8,669 bases of DNA from contig CAYRHS010000136.1 in NCBI GenBank assembly GCA_964424125.1, positions 1-8,669 on the forward strand. The letters run 5' to 3'. The notes beneath the pieces are model-generated. The model was not told the DNA's origin. It saw only the letters and a list, made by a program, of their open reading frames with translations, and ran no database searches. The translations under genes and the position numbers were made by a program. Origin of the DNA: CAYRHS01 sp964424125. GTDB lineage: Bacteria > Actinomycetota > Acidimicrobiia > IMCC26256 > JAOSJL01. Shown here piece after piece: positions 1-4,611 of this stretch; within the stretch, counting starts at the first letter, position 1, and each line of letters opens with the position of its first letter.

Positions 1-220
1 CGACCCGCTCTGGGTCCTCGCACTCAGGGTCCATCGACTCGACGAGCCGATTACGATCGAATGGGACGAGGCCTACGGGGGCTGCACATCGTGGGTCGAT
101 CTCGCCGGGCTCCCTGCCGACCCGACGACGATCGCGTCACGACCCGCGCTCTCGGACACCGCGTTCGAGGCTCGCCTCAACGGCCTGGCCGACGCTCTCC
201 CGGACTTGATGCGTGCGTGA
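1..220 (+). CDS. C-terminal fragment of a conserved hypothetical protein, DUF1802-like (5' end outside window)
   Basis: An open frame (codons begin at base 2) runs from the window edge to TGA at 218-220, giving 72 residues of a protein whose start lies upstream. The visible part opens with DPLWVLALRVHRLDEP, contains YGGCTSWVDL, and closes with a helical tail containing ALSDTAFEARLNGL. The combination of a hydrophobic RVxRL strand, a YxGCxSWV motif and a late (L)SDxxFxxRL helix reminds me of the C-terminal half of DUF1802 proteins (COG4293), whose function is unknown. That family call rests on memory of the pattern and not on an alignment. The last five codons and the stop lie inside the left arm of a strong hairpin at 206-252. 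The gene converges with the amidohydrolase gene on the other strand. Coding status is fairly secure; the family is tentative. Confidence 0.7.
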   Translation, partial: DPLWVLALRVHRLDEPITIEWDEAYGGCTSWVDLAGLPADPTTIASRPALSDTAFEARLNGLADALPDLMRA

Positions 221-252
221 CGCGCGCTGAGCGCGCGTCACGCACGCATCAA
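206..252. terminator. Perfect 22-bp hairpin, probable bidirectional terminator
   Basis: Bases 206-227 are the exact reverse complement of 231-252, with a 3-base spacer TGA at 228-230, so the hairpin is equally strong on both strands. It sits between two convergent genes: the stop codon of the left gene (218-220) is inside the left arm, and the stop of the amidohydrolase gene (260-262) is 7 bases beyond the right arm. There is no long T tract on either side, only TT/AA at the base of the stem, which is common for actinobacterial terminators. Function is inferred from position and symmetry. Confidence 0.75.
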
Positions 253-259
253 CGTCTCG

Positions 260-1105
260 CTAGAGCTCCAGGAGACGTTCGGCGTTCGTGCGGAGCACCT
301 TCTCCGTCACGTCGTCGTCGATGCCGAGGGTGGCGAAGGCGTCGAGCCACTGGTCGAGACCGAGGAACGGGTAGTCCGTCCCGAAGAGCACCCGGTCCTG
401 GAGCGAGCCCTTGATCTCGCGGACGAGCTGTGGTGCAAAGCGCCGCGGTGACCAACCGGAGAGGTCGATCCAGGTGTTCGGCTTGTGCATCGCGACCGCC
501 AGCTGCTCGTCCTGCCAGGGCCACGACGGGTGCGCCATGACGATCTGGAGATCGGGGAAGTCCGCGGCGACCGCGTCGAGCAGCATCGGGTTGGCCCCCG
601 CGAGTCTGATACCGCCTCCGCCGCGCATGCCTGCACCCAGGCCGGTGGTGCCCGTGTGCACCGTGACGGGGATCCCGAGCGCGGCCGCCGTCTCCCAGAC
701 CGGGTACACGGAACGATCGTCGGGCCGGAAGTTCTGCGCCCCCGGGTGCAGCTTCAACCCCCGGAGTCCCAGCATGCGTACAGCCCGTTCGAGCTCGGCG
801 ACGGCGGCGTCGCCCTGTTGCGGATCGACCGAGGCGAACCCGAGAAACACGTCGGGGTGCTCACGGACGCAGGAGGCCACGAAGTCGTTCGTGACAGGCG
901 GGAAGCCGGTGTGCGTCTCCGCGTTCCATGCGAGCAGCACGGCGAGGATGTCGGCGCGGCGGAACTCGTCGGCCATCTCGTCGACCGAGCGCCGCGGCAA
1001 CGGCTTGCGGAAGTACGCCTCGCACGCGGCGGTGAACTCCCCCATCGCACCGTCCAGGTACTCGGTCGTCGCAGGGTGGACGTGGACGTCGATTGCGCGG
1101 GGCAT
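260..1105 (-). CDS. Amidohydrolase family metal-dependent hydrolase (ACMSD-like, amidohydrolase 2)
   Basis: This 281-residue protein has the layout of the amidohydrolase-2 TIM-barrel family, whose members include ACMSD-type decarboxylases and lactone or amide hydrolases. Metal and catalytic positions are visible in order: the N-terminal HVH (His8, His10), GLKLHP (His120), TVHTG (His150), MAHPSWPW (His192) and FGTDYPF (Asp244). Length is normal and the protein is probably a soluble cytoplasmic enzyme. The ATG at 1103-1105 places the HxH motif at residue 8, as expected for the family, but no clear Shine-Dalgarno precedes it. It begins 11 bases after the stop of the small gene at 1117-1344, so translational coupling is likely. 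The nearby acyl-CoA dehydrogenases suggest a catabolic role, possibly in aromatic or sterol-type breakdown, but the substrate cannot be read from sequence. The choice between hydrolase and decarboxylase is also open. Confidence 0.9.
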   Translation of the reverse strand: MPRAIDVHVHPATTEYLDGAMGEFTAACEAYFRKPLPRRSVDEMADEFRRADILAVLLAWNAETHTGFPPVTNDFVASCVREHPDVFLGFASVDPQQGDAAVAELERAVRMLGLRGLKLHPGAQNFRPDDRSVYPVWETAAALGIPVTVHTGTTGLGAGMRGGGGIRLAGANPMLLDAVAADFPDLQIVMAHPSWPWQDEQLAVAMHKPNTWIDLSGWSPRRFAPQLVREIKGSLQDRVLFGTDYPFLGLDQWLDAFATLGIDDDVTEKVLRTNAERLLEL

Positions 1106-1116
1106 GCGAGCGGTCG

Positions 1117-1344
1117 TCAGTCGTCGGAGGCTGCAGCGCGTGCAGCCTCGAGCGCGGCGGGATCGGGCCGGTAGCCGCGGTTGCGCGCTTCGGCGAGCGT
1201 GTCCGGCCCGAAGGCTGCGTACTGCTCCGAGGCCAGGAGCTCTGCGATCGTGTCGTCGTCGGGCGGGTGGTCGAGGTCGTAGACGACCTGCGTCCGCTTG
1301 TCCCCGAGATAACGGAACTGCTCGAACCGGGTGGGTCGGCTCAC
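1117..1344 (-). CDS. Small hypothetical protein (75 aa), cotranscribed with the amidohydrolase
   Basis: I do not recognise this family. The 75-residue product starts at a GTG (1342-1344) preceded by GGGAGG about 5 bases upstream, a good ribosome site. Its stop is 11 bases from the ATG of the amidohydrolase gene, so the two almost certainly form one operon. The sequence is acidic and charged, without a signal peptide or membrane segment. It shows a compact N-terminal part with FRYLGDKRTQVVYDLD, a middle helix (TIAELLASEQYAAFGPDTLAEARNR split over residues about 32-56), and an alanine-rich tail. There are no cysteines or histidine clusters except one HPP. The position suggests an accessory protein or small subunit for the amidohydrolase; that is inference only. 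Codon bias resembles its neighbours. Confidence 0.75.
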   Translation of the reverse strand: MSRPTRFEQFRYLGDKRTQVVYDLDHPPDDDTIAELLASEQYAAFGPDTLAEARNRGYRPDPAALEAARAAASDD

Positions 1345-1386
1345 CGGTCCTCCCTTCAGGTTCTGCCGCGCCCCCGACGCGACTCG

Positions 1387-1406
1387 GGCGTCACGCTAGC
1401 GACGCC
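1387..1406 (-). other. Small hairpin in the 5' region of the amidohydrolase operon
   Basis: GGCGTC at 1387-1392 pairs with GACGCC at 1401-1406 across an 8-base loop containing the palindrome GCTAGC. It lies between the UUCG hairpin (1418-1449) and the ribosome site of the 75-residue gene. It may be part of a structured 5' region or of a terminator pair; there is no further support. Confidence 0.35.
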
Positions 1407-1417
1407 GTCCCGGACGC

Positions 1418-1449
1418 GACGAGAGGGGAGCCGAAGCTCCCCCCTCGCC
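1418..1449 (-). terminator. C(UUCG)G-capped hairpin, probable terminator or structural end of the leader RNA
   Basis: Bases 1418-1431 pair with 1436-1449. Read on the minus strand, the loop is TTCG closed by a C-G pair, the classic extra-stable tetraloop. Two positions (1424/1443 and 1419/1448) are G-U wobbles on the minus strand but A-C mismatches on the + strand. This asymmetry argues that the RNA is made from the minus strand. No T tract follows, so it could be a terminator of actinobacterial type or a stable domain inside a longer leader. Confidence 0.55.
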
Positions 1450-1535
1450 ATCGAACTGGTCACAACGTTCCCCGGTTGTCACGGGAGGGACCACTCCCCG
1501 CCCGAGGGACGCCGGTGCGGCGGTGGGTCTCCGCC

Positions 1536-1613
1536 AGGTGGTCCAGCCAGACGGCCTAGCGGCCGCGCACCTCCAGGGTCCCGTGATGTTGATCATGCAT
1601 GTCTGGACCACCT
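1536..1613 (-). promoter_or_regulatory. 11-bp inverted repeat that can sequester the short ORF's Shine-Dalgarno
   Basis: Bases 1603-1613 and 1536-1546 are exact reverse complements. On the minus strand the 5' arm AGGTGGTCCAG covers the downstream part of the Shine-Dalgarno, and the 3' arm CTGGACCACCT begins 9 bases after the stop of the 14-codon ORF. When the arms pair, the ribosome site is partly hidden; a ribosome sitting at the ORF stop would cover the 3' arm and keep the site open. A 5-bp hairpin (1552-1556 with 1561-1565) nests inside. The pairing is seen; the switch is inference. Confidence 0.5.
1556..1600 (-). CDS. Very short ORF (14 aa), candidate leader peptide
   Basis: ATG at 1598-1600 opens a 14-codon ORF encoding MHDQHHGTLEVRGR, ending at TAG (1556-1558). 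It is preceded by an exceptional ribosome site: minus-strand bases 1620 to 1605 can pair with essentially the whole 3' tail of 16S rRNA, with AGGAGG centred about 10-13 bases from the ATG. Three of the first six codons are His. Such strong initiation in front of so short a frame suggests a regulatory leader peptide, not a random ORF. A second ATG (1594-1596, another frame) overlaps the first and opens a 66-codon frame, but its spacing from AGGAGG (14 bases) is worse. No known leader peptide family was recognised, and there is no evidence for the amino acid or signal sensed. Confidence 0.45.
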   Translation of the reverse strand: MHDQHHGTLEVRGR

Positions 1614-1620
1614 CCTTTCC
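1605..1620 (-). promoter_or_regulatory. Extended Shine-Dalgarno (about 15-16 nt complementary to the 16S rRNA 3' tail)
   Basis: The minus strand reads GGAAAGGAGGTGGTCC. Against the usual bacterial 16S 3' end (GGAUCACCUCCUUUCU) this pairs almost without interruption, with one G-U wobble and one end mismatch. Typical sites use 4-7 pairs. The match is read directly; the exact 16S tail of this organism is assumed to be the common one. Confidence 0.6.
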
Positions 1621-1631
1621 CTGGTGGCGCG

Positions 1632-1640
1632 TTTGTACCA
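1632..1640 (-). promoter_or_regulatory. Possible extended -10 promoter element upstream of the short ORF
   Basis: On the minus strand, TGGTACAAA fits an extended -10 (TGn followed by TACAAA, 4 of 6 to consensus). It would start transcription near 1625, leaving a 5' region of about 25 bases that includes the long Shine-Dalgarno. No good -35 is seen, so this is weak. Confidence 0.3.
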
Positions 1641-1654
1641 CGCCGGACCGACGA

Positions 1655-1676
1655 CGGGCGGGACAGTTCTCGCCCG
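1655..1676 (-). terminator. Weak 6-bp hairpin downstream of the membrane-protein gene
   Basis: CGGGCG at 1655-1660 pairs with CGCCCG at 1671-1676 across a 10-base loop. It is 31 bases past the stop of the gene at 1707-2144 and could end the acyl-CoA dehydrogenase operon. Short stems like this are frequent by chance in GC-rich DNA and there is no T tract. Confidence 0.25.
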
Positions 1677-1706
1677 ACCGCTCCCGGACGGGTGCGAGCG
1701 GCCGGC

Positions 1707-2144
1707 TCAGGTCTCGTCGCCGTCCGCCCGAGGGCCGACGGCGCCGATGGCCCGCAGGTAGCCGAGCTGCGTGTCGACGACCGCGTGAACCTGCTCGGGG
1801 AGGTAGGACTCCCCCGTGGCCCGGCACCGCTCGAGGATGTAGTCGACGGTCTCGGAGCCGCCGACGACCACCGACCCTGCAGGCTGCTGCGACGACCCGT
1901 TGCCGGACACGCCGCGGCGCCGGAAGTACTCGAGCTGGAAGTCGAGGATGCGGCGGACGTCCTCGGGCGTGAGGGTGGCCGCGACCTCGTCGGGGACGTG
2001 GGCAACGACCCACTCGTACGCCTCCTCGAGGTCGAACACCGGAGGCGGCGGCGCGGCCGCGAGCCGCCGCGCCTCGCGCATCACGAGCAGCGCGGCCGCG
2101 AGGAGCACGACGCCGACGATCAGGGCCCCGACGACGACGGCCAT
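1707..2144 (-). CDS. Small membrane-anchored hypothetical protein with an internal repeat (145 aa)
   Basis: I do not recognise the family. The ATG at 2142-2144 is chosen because the product then begins directly with a transmembrane helix (about residues 2-22, rich in Val, Leu and Ala) followed by basic residues (MREARR). This gives a short N-terminal anchor with the rest in the cytoplasm. GAGG about 10 bases upstream is a usable ribosome site. After a proline run (32-35) the soluble part is helical. Residues 60-79 and 116-135 look like two copies of one unit at a constant offset of 56: Pro60/116, Glu61/117, Val63/119, Asp68/124, Gln70/126, Leu71/127, Tyr73/129, Arg75/131 and Gly78/134 are identical. 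A glycine- and serine-rich linker (80-97) separates them. The gene starts 31 bases after the second acyl-CoA dehydrogenase gene and is probably cotranscribed with it, but no functional link can be read. Confidence 0.8.
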   Translation of the reverse strand: MAVVVGALIVGVVLLAAALLVMREARRLAAAPPPPVFDLEEAYEWVVAHVPDEVAATLTPEDVRRILDFQLEYFRRRGVSGNGSSQQPAGSVVVGGSETVDYILERCRATGESYLPEQVHAVVDTQLGYLRAIGAVGPRADGDET

Positions 2145-2175
2145 TGCGGAAGCCTCGCGACGGGCTCGGTCCGGC

Positions 2176-3306
2176 TCAGATCCCGATGCGTTGGGCGAGC
2201 AGCTCGCGGTGATAGGTCGCGTCGCCCAGGAGGATCTCGGACGACTTCGCCCGCTTGAAGTACAGGTGCGCGTCGTGCTCCCACGTGAACCCGATCCCAC
2301 CGTGGATCTGGATGTTCTCGGCTGCGGCGTGGAAGTACGCGTCGGAGCAGTAGGCCTTGGCGAGGGACGCGACCACCGGGAGCTCGTCGTTGTCCTCGGC
2401 TGCCGCCCACGACGCGTAGTAGGCCGCCGACTTCCCCGACTCGACTTCCAGCAGCATGTCCGCGCACTTGTGCTTGATCGCCTGGAACGATCCGATGGGT
2501 CGCCCGAACTGCACGCGGTCCTTCGCGTACTGGACGGCCATGTCGAGGACGAACTGCGCGCCTCCGATCATCTCGTTCGAGAGAGCAACTGCAGCCTGGT
2601 CGAGCGTCTTCGAGAGCGCGTCCCAGCCCGCACCCTCCTCGCCGAGGAGCTGCGCGCGCACGCCGGCGAACTCGAGCTTCGCCTGCTTGCGCGTCTGGTC
2701 CATGGTGGTGAGCGCCTGACGCGCGAGCCCCTCGGCGTCACCGGCGACGGTGAAGAAGGAGATCCCGCCGGTCCCTTCACTTCCCGGCGCCCGCGCGGCC
2801 ACGACCACGAGATCGGCGGTGTGGCCGTCGAGGACGAAGTGCTTCGTGCCTTCGAGCCGGAAGTCGTCGCCGTCCGGTGTGGCCTCCATCGTGATCCCCG
2901 AGGCGTCCCAGCGGCCGTTCGGCTCCGTGAACGCCAGCGTGGCGATCGTCTCGCCCGCCGCGATGCCGGGAAGCAGCTCCGCCTGCTGCGCGTCGGTCCC
3001 CGCGTTCATGATCGCGTCCGCGGCCAGCACCACGGTCGAGAAGTACGGCGCGCAGAGCAACACCCGCCCCATCTCCTCGAGGACGATGCCGAGCTCGACG
3101 AAGGAGAACCCCTGCCCGCCGTGGGCTTCCGGGATATGGAGGCTCTGGAGCCCGAGCTCCTGGGCCATCTGCTTCCAAACGGCCTCGTCGTAGCCCTCCT
3201 CGGTCTCCATGAGGCGTCGCACCTCGGCCGAGGACGACTTGTCCTCGAGGAACCGTCGGACGTGCTGGCGGAGCTCTTCCTGCTCCTCGGAGAAAGCGAA
3301 GTTCAC
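2176..3306 (-). CDS. Acyl-CoA dehydrogenase family protein, probable non-catalytic subunit of a two-gene enzyme
   Basis: The 376-residue protein has the full acyl-CoA dehydrogenase fold: an N-terminal helical domain, the ATLAFTEP segment (residues 122-129), the beta domain, and C-terminal helices with RVQFGRPIGSFQAIKH (264-279) and QIHGGIGFTWEHD (333-345). The family oxidises acyl-CoA thioesters at C2-C3 using FAD. Two features differ from self-sufficient members. The usual GSD after TEP reads GRWD (131-134). The two places that hold the catalytic glutamate in relatives are not Glu here: Asp236 in the helix-G position and Leu360 before Gly361 near the C terminus. This resembles partner subunits of ChsE-type alpha2beta2 enzymes of actinobacterial sterol side-chain degradation. 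The start is a GTG (3304-3306) with GGGAGG upstream, 21 bases after the stop of the other subunit gene, so coexpression is likely. Family certain; subunit role inferred. Confidence 0.9.
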   Translation of the reverse strand: MNFAFSEEQEELRQHVRRFLEDKSSSAEVRRLMETEEGYDEAVWKQMAQELGLQSLHIPEAHGGQGFSFVELGIVLEEMGRVLLCAPYFSTVVLAADAIMNAGTDAQQAELLPGIAAGETIATLAFTEPNGRWDASGITMEATPDGDDFRLEGTKHFVLDGHTADLVVVAARAPGSEGTGGISFFTVAGDAEGLARQALTTMDQTRKQAKLEFAGVRAQLLGEEGAGWDALSKTLDQAAVALSNEMIGGAQFVLDMAVQYAKDRVQFGRPIGSFQAIKHKCADMLLEVESGKSAAYYASWAAAEDNDELPVVASLAKAYCSDAYFHAAAENIQIHGGIGFTWEHDAHLYFKRAKSSEILLGDATYHRELLAQRIGI

Positions 3307-3327
3307 TGGTCCTCCCTGTGGGACTGA

Positions 3328-4518
3328 CTACCGAGGTTCGCGGGGCAGACCGAGCACCCGCTCACCGAGGATGTTGCGCTGGATCTCGCTCGAGCCCGCG
3401 TAGATGGTCTCGGAGCGACTGAACATGAAGTACCGCTGGAAGTCGTTGAGCTCGTAGTCGGTCGGGTCCTCTCCCTCGATGATGGCGGCCGTCGGACCGA
3501 GCACGTCCATGGCCAGCTCACCCATCTCGCGGTGCCAGGTGCTCCAGTAGAGCTTCCCGATGCTGGCCTCGGGACCCAGCGCCCCTTTGCGCACCATGTT
3601 GCTCAGCATGCGCAAGCCGTTGTACTTCATGATCTGGAGTCGCACCCACGAGTCGGCGAGGCGTTGGCGCAGCACCGGATCATCGGTGCTGCCGGTCTTG
3701 CGGGCGGTCTCGATGATCTCATCGAGCTGGCGCCGGAAGCCGAGCTGCTGGGAGAGGAACGCGGTCCCGCGCTCGAAGCCGAGCGTGGCCATGGCCACCT
3801 TCCAGCCCTCGTCCACCTCGCCGACGACCATGTCCGCGGACGTCTTCGCGTCGTCGAAGAAGACCTCGTTGAACTCGGCGGTCCCCGTCATCTGCTTCAG
3901 CGGCTGGACCGTCACGCCGGGCTGGTCCATCGGGACGAGGACGTAGGAGATCCCCTTGTGGCTCGGTGCGTCGGGGTCCGTACGCACGACCGCGAAGATC
4001 CAATCGGAGTGGTGGGCGAACGTGGTCCAGGTCTTCTGGCCGTTGACGACCCACTCGTCACCGTCGAGCACGGCGCGGGTCTGCACGCCGGCGAGGTCGG
4101 AGCCCGCGTTGGGCTCCGAGTACCCCTGGCACCAGAACTCCTCGGCGCGCTGGATCTTCGGCAGGAACCGTCGTTTCTGCTCCTCGGTGCCGTGGGCGAT
4201 GAGCGTGGGTGCGAACAGCCCCTCGCCGAAGAAGCTCACCCGTGCGGGCGCGTTCGCCTTGGCGTACTCCTCGCTGAAGATGACCTGCTCGACGATCGAC
4301 GCGTCGCGGCCCCCATACTCCTCCGGCCAGGCGAGACCGACCCAGCCGGCCTCACCGAGGATGCGTTCCCACTCCACGCGCACGTCCCAGCGCGTGTCGT
4401 CGGCCGGTCCCGTACCGCCGCCGACGGTCGCGAACTCGCCCGTGAGGTGCTCGGCGAGCCAGCCGCGGACCTCCTCACGAAAGGCCGCTTCCTGGGGGCT
4501 GTCACGGAAGTCCACCAC
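3328..4518 (-). CDS. Acyl-CoA dehydrogenase, probable catalytic subunit
   Basis: This 396-residue FAD enzyme shows GYSEPNAGSDLA (132-143), NGQKTWTTFAHHSDW (159-173), GFERG (247-251) and a C-terminal YAGSSEIQRNILGERVLGLPRE. The C-terminal catalytic Glu of medium-chain enzymes (YEGT) is Ala374 here. Glu249 in GFERG aligns by eye with the helix-G base of isovaleryl-CoA dehydrogenase, and is close in number to the catalytic Glu247 reported for mycobacterial ChsE4. It probably forms a mixed complex with the 376-residue subunit encoded next. Substrates could be sterol or other bulky acyl-CoAs; that is inference. Two GTG codons stand in tandem: the first (4516-4518) is 1 base from AGGAGG and the second (4513-4515) is 4 bases from it, so the second may be the used start. 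It is the first gene of a minus-strand operon whose promoter region (4519-4611) carries a near-palindromic operator. Confidence 0.93.
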   Translation of the reverse strand: MVDFRDSPQEAAFREEVRGWLAEHLTGEFATVGGGTGPADDTRWDVRVEWERILGEAGWVGLAWPEEYGGRDASIVEQVIFSEEYAKANAPARVSFFGEGLFAPTLIAHGTEEQKRRFLPKIQRAEEFWCQGYSEPNAGSDLAGVQTRAVLDGDEWVVNGQKTWTTFAHHSDWIFAVVRTDPDAPSHKGISYVLVPMDQPGVTVQPLKQMTGTAEFNEVFFDDAKTSADMVVGEVDEGWKVAMATLGFERGTAFLSQQLGFRRQLDEIIETARKTGSTDDPVLRQRLADSWVRLQIMKYNGLRMLSNMVRKGALGPEASIGKLYWSTWHREMGELAMDVLGPTAAIIEGEDPTDYELNDFQRYFMFSRSETIYAGSSEIQRNILGERVLGLPREPR

Positions 4519-4562
4519 GCCTCCTCGGGATCCGGGCCTTCCCCCGCGTGTGGCGGACGCTA

Positions 4563-4580
4563 CTAGACCGCTCGGTCAAG
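4563..4580. promoter_or_regulatory. 18-bp near-perfect palindrome, candidate TetR-family operator
   Basis: The site reads CTAGACCG-CT-CGGTCAAG: eight of nine half-site positions are complementary, with one mismatch at 4565/4578. GACCGnnCGGTC cores are typical of TetR-family repressors, including several that control acyl-CoA metabolism genes in actinobacteria. It lies in the 93-base gap between the divergent acyl-CoA dehydrogenase operon and the hydrolase gene, so one bound dimer could affect both. No TetR gene is in the window. The symmetry is seen; the regulator type is inferred. Confidence 0.5.
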
Positions 4581-4598
4581 CGACCAGGCCGCGGCCGG

Positions 4599-4604
4599 TA
4601 CGCT
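4599..4604 (+). promoter_or_regulatory. -10 element (TACGCT) for the hydrolase gene, leaderless arrangement
   Basis: TACGCT fits the actinobacterial TANNNT -10 pattern and ends 7 bases before the ATG at 4612, so transcription would begin at or next to the start codon. No Shine-Dalgarno is present before that ATG, which agrees with a leaderless mRNA. A recognisable -35 is lacking. Confidence 0.4.
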
Positions 4605-4611
4605 CGGGCCG

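Larger units (their letters stand above)
1410..1625 (-). ncRNA. Candidate structured leader or small RNA with an internal 14-codon ORF
   Basis: No conventional gene occupies 1345-1706. On the minus strand this part contains, 5' to 3': a possible extended -10 (1632-1640), a very long Shine-Dalgarno (1605-1620), a 14-codon ORF (1556-1600), and an 11-bp inverted repeat (1603-1613 with 1536-1546) enclosing the ORF. After these come small hairpins at 1552-1565 (the loop contains the ORF stop), 1510-1522, 1483-1498 and 1459-1482 (one mismatch), and the C(UUCG)G hairpin at 1418-1449. The limits given are approximate and rest on the putative promoter and the last strong hairpin. It lies upstream of the 75-residue protein and amidohydrolase genes, so it may be their regulatory leader, or a separate small RNA ending at the UUCG hairpin. 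I do not recognise it as a known RNA family. Confidence 0.45.

Noticed and set aside
1559..1566. GCGGCCGC palindrome at the end of the 14-codon ORF
   Set aside because: An 8-base GC palindrome is expected by chance in such GC-rich DNA; only the larger nested pairing at 1552-1565 was kept.
1556..1600. His-rich 14-codon ORF as a histidine-biosynthesis attenuator
   Set aside because: Only three His codons are present and no histidine biosynthesis gene follows; the signal cannot be assigned.
1605..1620. + strand bases resemble the 3' end of 16S rRNA (14 of 16 positions)
   Set aside because: No further 16S sequence flanks it. It is better read on the minus strand as a long Shine-Dalgarno before the short ORF.
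1900..3327. Long + strand open frame (475 codons) opposite the second acyl-CoA dehydrogenase
   Set aside because: It is antisense to a protein with clear family motifs, and its translation is low-complexity Arg/Leu/Val-rich with no recognisable domain; it is open only because of high GC content.
4574..4579. TTGACC on the minus strand as a -35 for the acyl-CoA dehydrogenase operon
   Set aside because: It matches the -35 consensus at five of six bases, but no -10 lies 16-19 bases downstream; it is part of the palindromic operator.
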